From assembly GCA_042569905.1 (NCBI GenBank), contig JBHPHA010000015.1, positions 1 to 26,844 on the forward strand: a stretch of 26,844 bases of DNA. Reading direction: 5' to 3'. The stretch comes from JBHPHA01 sp042569905 (GTDB lineage Bacteria; Patescibacteriota; Minisyncoccia; Moranbacterales; UBA9337). Every line of letters starts with the position of its first letter. The first letter of the stretch is position 1. The notes under the pieces were generated by a model, which saw only the letters and a list, made by a program, of their open reading frames with translations, made no database searches and was not told the origin of the DNA. Below, one piece after another: positions 1-7,928 of the stretch. Position numbers and translations under genes: made by a program.

Positions 1-136
1 TTTTCATACTATTTTAAAAATAATTTCACCTTCTTAATTGTAACCTGTTTCACTTATAACAACAAAAACAAAACTACTTCATAACAGCAGCCTTATTAGT
101 CATTACAAATTACCTCAATTCAAGCATAGCACATCA
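1..136. other. Left-edge intergenic stretch
   Basis: No coding region is visible. On the minus strand an ATG at 5-7 with AAGAAGGTG about 17 bases upstream could open a leftward gene that lies outside the window, but the spacing is poor and the start is uncertain. Confidence 0.3.
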
Positions 137-175
137 AAGATGAAATAAAGTTAAAGTTTTTATAAAGTTCTTATT
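137..175. repeat. Direct repeat copy 1 (left flank of A2M/MEMO cassette)
   Basis: The 27 bases at 137-163 are identical to 6151-6177, and similarity continues for about 12 bases on the right. Inside are the tandem 11-bp units AAAGTTTTTAT (153-163) and AAAGTTCTTAT (164-174), preceded by another AAAGTT (147-152). The right end overlaps the MEMO stop codon. An 11-bp direct spacing is typical of OmpR/PhoB-type operators; that reading is inference. Confidence 0.75.
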
Positions 176-1085
176 CAAAAGTTATCCCAAAGTAACTTGT
201 TGTTTCTGACAAATAGTCACCTGTTAATTGACCTGAGTCTGTATCGTGAAGGATATTCATCTTATTTGCTCCGATACCCTCCATTACTTTAAGTAAAATA
301 GAAATTGATTGAGGAGAATCAAGGTGATTATTACTCCAAGCTAATAATTGCTCGCAATCTCTGTTTTCAAGAGCTACTCGAGTTTCCCTATTTTTCTCTT
401 GTGCTTCACTGCTGGTCAAATAATGAGAAAAGTCAACGGAAGCCACAATAACTGCTTCTTGATCTTTTATAATTTCTCCCAATAAATTCACAACATTATT
501 CATCTCCTCCTTGTTAATTTTCTGCCTCACAATCAAAGGAACGATTTTGGTTTCAGGTAAATAGTAATTCAAAAAAGGAATTAAACCTGAAATGGAGTGC
601 TCTTTTTCAATAAAACTATTGTCAACCGAAATGCCTTTTCCTTCAAGTTTTTTGATTATTACCTGATCAGGAAAAACTTCACCAAAATAATCATTCCAAG
701 AAACATCGCTTGTAACAACACTTTCATTTCCTATCTCATCATGATTAGGGCCGACTATAACAATGGTTTTAACATTTTGAAACGATAACCTGTAGAAAAA
801 GTCATTGATAATATAGCTTGGCAAAAGATGGTGAGGAACTACCCCACCTCGAATAACCTTTTTTTTGTTAATCTCTTGCTTTCTTGCATACTCATCTCCC
901 AGAAAAAAAAGTTGTTCATCAAAAAACCTACATTCCCGACGCTCTCCGACAAATTCGCTTAGCTCATCTTTATTAACTAAAGCCTCCTCGTGCCTATCTT
1001 CACCTAAGAAAAATTGAAGAGAGCAGGCTCCTAGTAGGAAAACCAAAACTACCCCTATCAATCTTATTTTATTCCAATCCTTCAT
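171..1085 (-). CDS. MEMO-family (AmmeMemoRadiSam system protein B-like) lipoprotein
   Basis: This 304-residue protein belongs to the MEMO/AmmeMemoRadiSam-B family, a fold related to extradiol dioxygenases; the family reaction is not settled. Visible family motifs are GGVVPHH (His85, His86), GPNH (His115), EHS (His163) and VDFSHY (His221), the usual conserved and metal-site positions. The N-terminus reads as a lipoprotein signal: a basic start, a hydrophobic core and the lipobox LGAC with Cys21. The mature protein should therefore sit outside the cytoplasmic membrane, whereas most family members are cytosolic. I chose the ATG at 1085 rather than an upstream in-frame start because it overlaps the stop of the preceding alpha-2-macroglobulin gene by one base (TAATG) with AAGG just before it. 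That implies translational coupling and joint expression. No separate promoter or clear downstream terminator is visible. Family assignment is firm; the role beside alpha-2-macroglobulin is unknown. Confidence 0.88.
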   Translation of the reverse strand: MKDWNKIRLIGVVLVFLLGACSLQFFLGEDRHEEALVNKDELSEFVGERRECRFFDEQLFFLGDEYARKQEINKKKVIRGGVVPHHLLPSYIINDFFYRLSFQNVKTIVIVGPNHDEIGNESVVTSDVSWNDYFGEVFPDQVIIKKLEGKGISVDNSFIEKEHSISGLIPFLNYYLPETKIVPLIVRQKINKEEMNNVVNLLGEIIKDQEAVIVASVDFSHYLTSSEAQEKNRETRVALENRDCEQLLAWSNNHLDSPQSISILLKVMEGIGANKMNILHDTDSGQLTGDYLSETTSYFGITFE

Positions 1086-4000
1086 TATCCTTTTCTTATA
1101 TACCCCTTCCAATAAGCAACTACCAAGAAAGATATAACTCCTAATGTTATCAGCACAACAACTAAACTAGCTCTGCTGGACTCCAAGAAAGTGCTTTCTA
1201 CTAACTGCTTGGATTTCCTCTTTTTCTCCGTAAAAACAATTTCCTTATCAATATTCACTTTACTCACACCAGAATGAGCATAAATCTCTGGTTTATACAT
1301 TAAAGACGTAGTCGCTGGAGGAGCCATAAACTCTCCAGCACTAACAGCCCTTGCTTTATAAGTATAAACGCCAGAACGAGGACTTCTTTCCAAAATCACC
1401 ACTCCATTTTGAGTGTATTCTTTATGTCTTGAATAATATCTACCATTACTACCTGAACTGCTGATATTCGCAAGTCTTTCATTCACTGGAACCAGTCCTG
1501 ATGGAAGTTGATCTTCAATAACTAAATACTTTTGACCCCTACTTATACCACCCACTTTAAGCCTGACCTCAACGATATCACCCGGAACAATATTGTATTC
1601 ATCACCTTTCACATTCACATACTCTCTCTCGATAACCAATCCCCTTGAAACAAGAGTTGCGTTTTTGTCTATTCTAAATTCATCCATCACAAGAGAAGAA
1701 TAAAGGAAATTATCGCCATCTACTTCAATTATCAACCTTGAATCATTTTTCAAATCAGCTGTCACTGGAATACTAATTTTCTCAGATTCTTTACTTTTTC
1801 CAATAATCCCCTTAGCCATTTCACTATCATTCAACATTACCCGATAACTCAAGTCAGCATTAACTTCTTCTTCTAGTTTTGAAAAATCAACAAATGCTTG
1901 AATAACCTGAGCAGTTGCAAATGTATTTGACCAATACATGCCTTCTCTTGTATCTGACAGATACTTAACCGCCTTAATGACAATTTCAGATTTCTCACCT
2001 GCCGCAACAAGAGCACGAACCGCTAGTGCAGTTGACGTATGACTTGAACCAAATCTTTCCAATAATCCAGAGTCCCAAAAAACTCCATTACCTTGAGTTT
2101 TTGAAATACTCTTTAAATATTCAACACCATTAGTTTGTGAATTATGAAAGCCATTTTTAATATTTGTCATTACCGCTAAAGAAACCAGGTCAACTGGAGT
2201 TTTTTCGGAAAAATTAGCAATCTCTCTCCTATCTTTATCTGAGTCAAAAAGTGATCTTCCATAAAGAATTATTATATATGACCCATCTTTTTGAAAGTCA
2301 CTACTCGCGATGACTAAATTATCAAAATAATTTTTCGCTCTATTTAAACTACTTTGATCAACATCCACTCCTAAATTTTTTGCCCGCAACAAATACTCAG
2401 AAGCGTAAGCAGTAACAAAAATATTAGATTTATCCCTAGAAGACCAAGACCATCCTCCATCACCACTCTGAAGTTTAGTTAGTCTGTCCACACCAGCTGC
2501 TAAAAACTCATCAATATTTTTTCCATCAAGAACGTCCTTAAACTTCTCCGAATTCTCCTTCGCAAGAACTGCCGGCACAAATCGACTAGTTGTTTGCTCG
2601 ACACATCCATAAGGATATCTAACTAAATACCTCATAGATGGAGAAAGAGACCCGAGCAATGTCGTAGATAATGATAATTCAATACTTGTCTTACTAACAT
2701 CCGCATCCTTGGACACCTTAAAGTCATATTTCAGACTCTCATCCCTAGACCAGGAGTTAACCTCTCGATAACCAAACTTCTTCACAGGTACGCTTGTAAT
2801 GACTGAATCTCGCAAACTATTATCATCACTATCCACCGCCTCCATATAGAATTCAAATTGAGCATCTTGGTTTTCATTCAAAACAGAAAGGTTCCATTCA
2901 ACAAAAGTACTATCTCCTGCAGGAATTAATATGCTTTGCTCTTGATTTTCAATATTACCAGCGTCAAATCTCAAGCCAACCTTAAAAGTATGATCCTGCT
3001 TTGAAAAATTCTGAGCCAAAGCTGTCAATGAAAGCTTATCATCTTTGTACAAAATATTAGGTAACTGCGGTCTAATAATAATATCCTTGGTAGTTACAAT
3101 TTCAGCAATCTCTTCTCCAACTTTAGAATCCTTTGTCACACCAATTGATGAAACCACCCAAGTCGTCAAATTGTCCGGAACAACAAATGAGATCCTTGCA
3201 AAACCATTCTTGTCAGTTCTCACCTTTGGATTCCAATAAGCTGTATCAGAAAAAGCAGAACGACTTTCAGCCTTACCATTATGCACCCATATTCCATTAG
3301 CAAAATATGAATGTTCTTCTTCAACTTCTAAATTATAGACTTCAATATTTTTCCTTTGCCAACTCAGGGAATTAACTTCGATATTATTTCCATTTCTATC
3401 CACAACAAGGTCTCCAATTTCGACATCACCTGCGCTTTTCCAAGACCCATTTACCCACAACACGTGATTATCAGTAACATGCAAAACATCATTAATATTA
3501 AGATAACCTCCAACCTCAATTGAATGAGCTTTCAAAACACGAGCAGAAATCAATTCCTGACTATCCCGAGTACGAGTCAAAACATATTCCCCAACAGAGA
3601 CATCCTCAATATTCTTCTCCTCTCCTCCTGACATCAAGACCCTTGTCCCTTCAGCAAAACAACCTCCTTTTTCTGCCATGCTTATATTAATCCCCTCTAA
3701 CGAATGAGCCATCATAGTGCTATTCCCCCTCCTTCTCCAGAAATAATTAAAAATATCGCCACCACTCCTGTCTACAAGTTCAAAAATAGCTTTATCAACT
3801 GCCCAAATAGCCAAATCAGTTTGCTGAGAATCTCCATCCTGATCCTTTACTGAAACTTCAATTTCCGCAATATCACCTGGCTCATAATGCTGCTTATTAA
3901 GATTCATTGTAATAAACAACTTCTTACCTTTAGCAGAAACACCCGCATCAGAACCTGCTCTATCTAATTTATTATTAGAAAAACTTGTCACATTGAAGGA

Positions 4001-6022
4001 AATATTTGGCACATCAGTATCTATCAATTTCTCCTGAATAGTAGCACTCTTTCCATTTAATGACACAACCCTATAACGATGAACTTCATGTCTTTCCATG
4101 GTTAACAAAACATCTCTATCCTCATGATCTGAAGAGATTGTAATATTTACGGTCTCACTAGGGTCATATTCCTCCTTATCTAAAGCTAAAGACAAACCAC
4201 TTGTTGCTGAGCCACTAAAATAATATCCATCCCTATCTGAAACCCAAGCTGAAAAAGTTTTCTCTATCCGATTACCCTTGTCATCCTCACCGCTAATCGT
4301 AAATACATAAGACCCCTTATGTTCTGGCTTAAATTTAAAACTAAATTCACCCGACTCATCACTATTAACATCAAAAAATTCAAGGTTCTCTTCTTTTTTT
4401 TCACTCCTATAATACAATGCATCATTAACATCTTGCCTTTCCCACCAAGTTCTTTTTGTATTAACTGAAATCGTTCTATTTGCCAGAGAAATATCCGCAT
4501 ATGCCTTCAAAATAAATTGCATATCAACCTCTTCTCCTACCTTAGCTCCGTATCTTCTATTCTTTTTATACACATTAAACTGACCAGAGCGAACTAAAAC
4601 ATTTTTTGATTCAAAAACTTGATTTCCAAGCCCTTCCGTTACTATCTCAATAGAATATATCTTACTTTTAGCACCTGAAATATTCGCAGGTAAACTAATT
4701 TTTGCATGACCTTTCTCATCTAAAATAACTTCTCCGGAAAAAATCTCTTTCCCCCTCCGATATCCATATCTAAAATTATCAATATCATAATCGTAATCAT
4801 AATAACTATAGTCATAAAAATCAGATTCTTTGACAGTATACTTCACATTATAACCCTTAATTGGTTGTCCTGAAAAATAATCACCTTGCACTACAACTTC
4901 TATATTTTCCCCGGAAATGACTTCGTTATCATTAACAATCATATCCAAACTGAATTCAGGCTTTTGATAATATTCAATTTTGACTTCAACGTATGAACTC
5001 CCCCACAAAGATTCCCCCTCTTTATTGTCCCTTATTACCAGGTAATATGTTCCGGTTTTTATGTTTTTTGGAATATTTAGCTCACCCGAAATTGTTCCAA
5101 AAGATGAGATATCATACTCTCCTGAGAAAATCACTTCCCGATTTTGTCCCAAGCTATTAACTAATTCAACATTAACCTTGCCTGATGGAATAGAGTATCT
5201 AATATTATCATCCTCTCTTATGATCGTTTTAAAAAACATCTTATCCCCTGGCTTATAAAGTGGCCTATCTGTAAATGCAAAAAACTTAGAGTTAATTATT
5301 TTTTCTTGAAATCTGTCGTATGTGTTTCCATAGTTCAAATAACGCAGATTCAAAGGAACAAGTGCCTTATCATTCCCATGTCCAACCACAGCAACATCAT
5401 ACTTAGCTGAAACTGGAGCCTCTACAGTCCCATCAGAACCTGTTCTCACTTCATACTCCTCCTTTATATTATTCTCCAAAGAATACGTTCTAATTCTCGT
5501 ATCTGAAACGCTTCTTTTTGTAGTAAAATCCTGAACCCAAAAAACAAATTTGTCATTCCCCTCTTTCGCTACTGCTCCATAGCTAGACCTAACCAAAAAA
5601 GATCTCACAGAAGCATCTCCTGACTGCGCGCAAATCAGCCAGACACCCGTCCCATCTACTGGCAAAGAAATTTTTCCTCCTTCATTCTGAATAAGCGTTG
5701 TAATTTTTGTAAACCTATCCAGTGAAAAATTATAGTTCAGCTGATCTCCTTTATCATTGTGAACCAAAAAATTCAACACATCATCCATACTAGCCCGATA
5801 CAAATCAATTGTAATTTTATCCCCCAAGTCATGACCAGAAACAGTCACTGCAGGCTCATCAGTAGAAGCAACTGAAATTATTCCATTTCTTTCATATTGA
5901 TTTTGACCAAACACATATAATCTAGAGTTATCCTGACCATCTGCTTTATTGCTAAAACTAAAACCAGCAATTGCTACTGCACACAAAACTACTGCAAAAA
6001 CGCCTAATTTAAATTTGTTCAT
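1085..6022 (-). CDS. Alpha-2-macroglobulin family protein with inserted Hint domain and intact thioester
   Basis: A 1645-residue extracytoplasmic protein of the bacterial alpha-2-macroglobulin family, which traps proteases after bait-region cleavage. Order: hydrophobic signal or anchor (about 5-24, no lipobox); macroglobulin domains including the MG2 signature TDRPLYKPGD near 251-260; a Tyr/Asp-rich loop (encoded around 4775-4830); the bait-region domain ending in AVDK (741-744) and NYFWRRR (759-765); a Hint domain (788-915); the A2M domain from about 928 (AYWNP, PDNLTTW); a thioester domain with GCVEQ (Cys1140, Gln1143); and a C-terminal transmembrane segment (about 1620-1637) followed by a basic tail. 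Without the Hint insert it would be about 1517 residues, normal for the family. The ATG at 6022 has no SD but lies about 27 nt downstream of an extended -10 promoter. It is co-transcribed with the MEMO gene. The family call is firm; the effect of the Hint domain is inference. Confidence 0.95.
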   Translation of the reverse strand: MNKFKLGVFAVVLCAVAIAGFSFSNKADGQDNSRLYVFGQNQYERNGIISVASTDEPAVTVSGHDLGDKITIDLYRASMDDVLNFLVHNDKGDQLNYNFSLDRFTKITTLIQNEGGKISLPVDGTGVWLICAQSGDASVRSFLVRSSYGAVAKEGNDKFVFWVQDFTTKRSVSDTRIRTYSLENNIKEEYEVRTGSDGTVEAPVSAKYDVAVVGHGNDKALVPLNLRYLNYGNTYDRFQEKIINSKFFAFTDRPLYKPGDKMFFKTIIREDDNIRYSIPSGKVNVELVNSLGQNREVIFSGEYDISSFGTISGELNIPKNIKTGTYYLVIRDNKEGESLWGSSYVEVKIEYYQKPEFSLDMIVNDNEVISGENIEVVVQGDYFSGQPIKGYNVKYTVKESDFYDYSYYDYDYDIDNFRYGYRRGKEIFSGEVILDEKGHAKISLPANISGAKSKIYSIEIVTEGLGNQVFESKNVLVRSGQFNVYKKNRRYGAKVGEEVDMQFILKAYADISLANRTISVNTKRTWWERQDVNDALYYRSEKKEENLEFFDVNSDESGEFSFKFKPEHKGSYVFTISGEDDKGNRIEKTFSAWVSDRDGYYFSGSATSGLSLALDKEEYDPSETVNITISSDHEDRDVLLTMERHEVHRYRVVSLNGKSATIQEKLIDTDVPNISFNVTSFSNNKLDRAGSDAGVSAKGKKLFITMNLNKQHYEPGDIAEIEVSVKDQDGDSQQTDLAIWAVDKAIFELVDRSGGDIFNYFWRRRGNSTMMAHSLEGINISMAEKGGCFAEGTRVLMSGGEEKNIEDVSVGEYVLTRTRDSQELISARVLKAHSIEVGGYLNINDVLHVTDNHVLWVNGSWKSAGDVEIGDLVVDRNGNNIEVNSLSWQRKNIEVYNLEVEEEHSYFANGIWVHNGKAESRSAFSDTAYWNPKVRTDKNGFARISFVVPDNLTTWVVSSIGVTKDSKVGEEIAEIVTTKDIIIRPQLPNILYKDDKLSLTALAQNFSKQDHTFKVGLRFDAGNIENQEQSILIPAGDSTFVEWNLSVLNENQDAQFEFYMEAVDSDDNSLRDSVITSVPVKKFGYREVNSWSRDESLKYDFKVSKDADVSKTSIELSLSTTLLGSLSPSMRYLVRYPYGCVEQTTSRFVPAVLAKENSEKFKDVLDGKNIDEFLAAGVDRLTKLQSGDGGWSWSSRDKSNIFVTAYASEYLLRAKNLGVDVDQSSLNRAKNYFDNLVIASSDFQKDGSYIIILYGRSLFDSDKDRREIANFSEKTPVDLVSLAVMTNIKNGFHNSQTNGVEYLKSISKTQGNGVFWDSGLLERFGSSHTSTALAVRALVAAGEKSEIVIKAVKYLSDTREGMYWSNTFATAQVIQAFVDFSKLEEEVNADLSYRVMLNDSEMAKGIIGKSKESEKISIPVTADLKNDSRLIIEVDGDNFLYSSLVMDEFRIDKNATLVSRGLVIEREYVNVKGDEYNIVPGDIVEVRLKVGGISRGQKYLVIEDQLPSGLVPVNERLANISSSGSNGRYYSRHKEYTQNGVVILERSPRSGVYTYKARAVSAGEFMAPPATTSLMYKPEIYAHSGVSKVNIDKEIVFTEKKRKSKQLVESTFLESSRASLVVVLITLGVISFLVVAYWKGYIRKG
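3278..3661 (-). other. Hint (hedgehog/intein, BIL-like) domain coding segment inside the A2M gene
   Basis: Residues 788-915 form a complete 128-residue Hint fold. Visible are the catalytic Cys788 in CFAEGTRV (block A), TDNH with His853 (block B), WKSAGDVEIGDLV after it, EHSYFANG with His904 (block F) and VHN ending in His914-Asn915 (block G). There is no room for a homing endonuclease. The next residue is Gly916, not Cys, Ser or Thr, so classical splicing is not expected. The features fit a bacterial intein-like or polymorphic-toxin-type Hint that cleaves rather than splices. The flanks read KGG before and GKAESRS after, so the domain sits inside a Gly-rich bait-loop sequence. Confidence 0.9.
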
Positions 6023-6055
6023 AAAAATATTGAAAAATAAATAATTTATACGCTA

Positions 6056-6064
6056 ATTATACCA
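6056..6064 (-). promoter_or_regulatory. Extended -10 promoter of the A2M-MEMO operon
   Basis: On the minus strand TATAAT (6061-6056) is preceded by TGG, forming a consensus extended -10. The -35 region is only weakly matched. Transcription would start near 6049, leaving a leader of about 27 nt with no SD. Confidence 0.6.
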
Positions 6065-6150
6065 CAATCCAAAGGGTTTATATAAAAACAAAGCCATTTT
6101 ATTAGTAGCAATATCTTACTTAATATCTTCAAATTTACTTTAACATAATC

Positions 6151-6189
6151 AAGATGAAATAAAGTTAAAGTTTTTATGAAGTTTATATT
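6151..6189. repeat. Direct repeat copy 2 (right flank of A2M/MEMO cassette)
   Basis: The 27-base core 6151-6177 matches 137-163 exactly, in the same orientation. The tandem 11-bp units here are AAAGTTTTTAT (6167-6177) and GAAGTTTATAT (6178-6188). It lies between the divergent A2M and TspO genes, about 90 bp upstream of the A2M -10 and just upstream of the likely TspO promoter, so it could be an operator for either gene or a recombination boundary. Confidence 0.75.
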
Positions 6190-6190
6190 C

Positions 6191-6220
6191 TTTAAAATAA
6201 TAAATTTATAGTATTATATA
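6191..6220 (+). promoter_or_regulatory. Likely promoter of tspO
   Basis: TTTAAA (6191-6196) and TATATA (6215-6220) are separated by 18 bp, about 35 bp before the tspO ATG. The stretch is very AT-rich, so the exact hexamers are uncertain. The direct-repeat element lies just upstream. Confidence 0.4.
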
Positions 6221-6255
6221 AATACAATCCCCTAAAAAGTAATTTAAAAAAAAAT

Positions 6256-6654
6256 ATGGAAACATATACTTGGTATCAGCAACTAATCAAGCCATCTTGG
6301 GCGCCTCCTTCTTGGGTGTTTGGACCTGTGTGGACTGTTCTATATGTCATCATCACAATTACTTTTGGATATGTCTTTTTTATGCTCACAAAAAAACAAC
6401 TACCCTTCATAGTTGCAGTGCCTTTTATTCTTAATTTAATTTTCAATTTTTCATTCACACCTCTTCAATTCGGACTTCAAAGCAACATACTAGCTGCTGT
6501 TGATATTCTACTGGTTCTTGGAACTCTCATTTGGGCGCTCATCGCAATTCATCCCTATGCCAGCTGGGTCACTTATGCAAACATCCCTTATTTACTCTGG
6601 GTGTCTTTTGCCACAATTCTTCAGCTTACAATAACCATCCTGAATTTAAAATAA
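6256..6654 (+). CDS. TspO/MBR family membrane protein
   Basis: A 132-residue tryptophan-rich sensory protein of the TspO/MBR family, an integral membrane protein with five predicted helices that in characterised members binds porphyrins, heme-related tetrapyrroles or cholesterol. The diagnostic N-terminal motif is clear: KPSWAPPSWVFGPVW followed by TVLYV at residues 12-31. The C-terminal PYLLWVSFATILQLTI also fits. It is slightly shorter than the usual 150-160 residues. The middle helix reads NFSFTPLQFG where many homologues carry an Asn-Trp-based motif, so ligand preference may differ. The ATG at 6256 has no SD, only an A-rich leader. The next gene starts 18 bp downstream on the same strand, so they probably form an operon. 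Family call is firm; the ligand is unknown. Confidence 0.93.
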   Translation: METYTWYQQLIKPSWAPPSWVFGPVWTVLYVIITITFGYVFFMLTKKQLPFIVAVPFILNLIFNFSFTPLQFGLQSNILAAVDILLVLGTLIWALIAIHPYASWVTYANIPYLLWVSFATILQLTITILNLK

Positions 6655-6672
6655 TTAGCTCACAAAAAAGTT

Positions 6673-7200
6673 ATGAACAAAAAAGTTAGCATTGCCATTC
6701 TAATCATCGTTATTGCTGGAGTGGTTATATTTCTAATTACTAGAGATGAAACCATTCAAAAAACATCAACATCAGAACAAAAACAAATGAGTGATGAGGA
6801 AAAAGTCATGACAGAAACTCCGACTCTAACTGAAAAATCACCAATTGAAGGTATCGCCGCAAACCCAAAAACAAAAAAAGGAGTCCTCGCTGACGTCACT
6901 GGAGGAAATTCATCTGGAACCGCCTACGTCCTCCGAGACAATCAAATTATTTATCACACTGTAACGGCAAATTTACCTGACCCTCAAGGAAACAATAAAT
7001 ACGAAGGATGGCTAGTGAAAAAAGGAATCGTTCCAAAGTTTTTTTCAACTGGAGTTATGCAGAAAGATTCAGATGGAAATTATGCACTTTCCTATACAAG
7101 TACTGATTTGTCAGAGGGATATGATTTCGTCGTAATCACAGAAGAGACTGTCGTAGACAAAAATCCCGAAAAACATATCATTGAAGGAACTGTAGAATAG
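6673..7200 (+). CDS. Membrane-anchored protein with RskA-like (anti-sigma-K C-terminal) beta domain
   Basis: A 175-residue protein with one N-terminal transmembrane anchor (about 5-23), a Thr/Glu/Lys-rich linker (about 25-65) and a C-terminal globular domain facing outside. The domain pattern (VTANLPDP, then KYEGWLVKKG, then FFSTGVMQKDSDGNYALSY) resembles the extracytoplasmic beta-sandwich of RskA-type anti-sigma factors. The N-terminal zinc-finger anti-sigma part is absent, so I do not call it an anti-sigma factor. The ATG lacks an SD and follows tspO by 18 bp, implying co-transcription. Function is unknown; a sensory or binding role next to TspO is speculation. Fold assignment is moderate. 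Confidence 0.75.
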   Translation: MNKKVSIAILIIVIAGVVIFLITRDETIQKTSTSEQKQMSDEEKVMTETPTLTEKSPIEGIAANPKTKKGVLADVTGGNSSGTAYVLRDNQIIYHTVTANLPDPQGNNKYEGWLVKKGIVPKFFSTGVMQKDSDGNYALSYTSTDLSEGYDFVVITEETVVDKNPEKHIIEGTVE

Positions 7201-7228
7201 CTAACATCAATCAAAATAAAAGCTAATC

Positions 7229-7259
7229 TGTCGATGAAAATGCTCGCTTAGCATTGACA
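7229..7259. promoter_or_regulatory. Inverted repeat overlapping the -35 (operator candidate)
   Basis: The arms AATGCT (7239-7244) and AGCATT (7250-7255) flank a 5-base loop, with outer TGTC (7229-7232) pairing with GACA (7256-7259). The right arm overlaps the TTGACA -35. No T-tract follows, so it is not a terminator; its position suits a repressor site. Confidence 0.35.
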
Positions 7260-7282
7260 AAATGATTAAAATATGATAACAT
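7254..7282 (+). promoter_or_regulatory. Promoter of the Cys-rich protein gene
   Basis: A perfect -35 TTGACA (7254-7259) and the -10 TAACAT (7277-7282) are separated by 17 bp. Transcription would start about 47 nt before the ATG at 7336. Confidence 0.6.
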
Positions 7283-7335
7283 TAACGGAACATAAAAAAG
7301 TCAGTTTCTTAACATCAATTATATACGGAGGAATT

Positions 7336-7851
7336 ATGAATCTCTTTATTTGTCAAAAAGGATCCAAGAACGAGCAGTGTAAACGATTTGCCATTAGTGC
7401 TGATCGCGATAACTCATATAACTGCTTAGGACACTGCATGTGTACAAAAGATCAGTTCGAGACAACAGAATATCCCTCTGACTGCTTCCGAGATCATCAT
7501 GCAGCTGTTCTGCGCGACGAACGCAAATGGGTATTTATTTTTAATGAAAGAATATTTCAAGTAGAAAAATTCTTCCCCTTAGCCACTAACGTCGCGTACA
7601 CAAAAGCGCTAAGCTTGTATATCGGATTAAAAAGCCTTGAGCAGAATGGTTTTTTATCCCGAATGGATGATGATACGATATCAAAAATAAGAGATCCGGG
7701 AATCTTCCGCTCACTAATCACCCTCCGGGATGAATTAAATACACTTGAGCATCATGAGTTGGAGGATCACTTCATGGCAAGTGTTAGTGTCACTCTACAA
7801 GGCATCAACCCAAAAGCAAACCTGATAAGAGTCGAGACTGCAACAGACTAA
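7336..7851 (+). CDS. Uncharacterised Cys-rich protein
   Basis: A 171-residue cytosolic-looking protein that I do not recognise. Its N-terminal 50 residues hold six cysteines (Cys6, Cys15, Cys30, Cys34, Cys36, Cys50) plus a histidine in CLGHCMC, a spacing compatible with zinc or iron-sulfur binding. The rest is mixed helical without signal or membrane segment. An in-frame upstream ATG at 7273 would lie on the promoter, so I start at 7336, which has a strong SD (GGAGG, five bases before the ATG). The gene has its own TTGACA promoter and ends at a strong hairpin terminator shared with the convergent gene on the other strand, so it is monocistronic. The strong SD contrasts with the SD-less genes on both sides. 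Confidence 0.75.
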   Translation: MNLFICQKGSKNEQCKRFAISADRDNSYNCLGHCMCTKDQFETTEYPSDCFRDHHAAVLRDERKWVFIFNERIFQVEKFFPLATNVAYTKALSLYIGLKSLEQNGFLSRMDDDTISKIRDPGIFRSLITLRDELNTLEHHELEDHFMASVSVTLQGINPKANLIRVETATD

Positions 7852-7873
7852 AATCCTCCTAGTAGCAAAAATC

Positions 7874-7910
7874 AAAACTCGCACCGAAAACAATCGGTAC
7901 GAGTTTTTTT
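7874..7910. terminator. Bidirectional intrinsic terminator between convergent genes
   Basis: The arms 7874-7887 (AAAACTCGCACCGA) and 7894-7907 pair with one mismatch around a six-base loop and are followed by a T-run. A-rich sequence on the other side lets it also serve the leftward gene ending at 7929. Confidence 0.85.
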
Positions 7911-7928
7911 ATTTCTCAAGTCCAAAAT

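Noticed and set aside
3278..3661. A self-splicing intein that restores an intact A2M
   Set aside because: The +1 residue is Gly916, not Cys, Ser or Thr, and there is no endonuclease domain. A cleaving Hint domain is the better reading.
6673..7200. A complete anti-sigma factor
   Set aside because: Only the RskA-like outer domain is seen. There is no cytoplasmic sigma-binding segment and no sigma-factor gene nearby.
7273..7335. Upstream ATG extension of the Cys-rich protein
   Set aside because: It overlaps the promoter -10 and has no SD, whereas the ATG at 7336 has GGAGG at good spacing.
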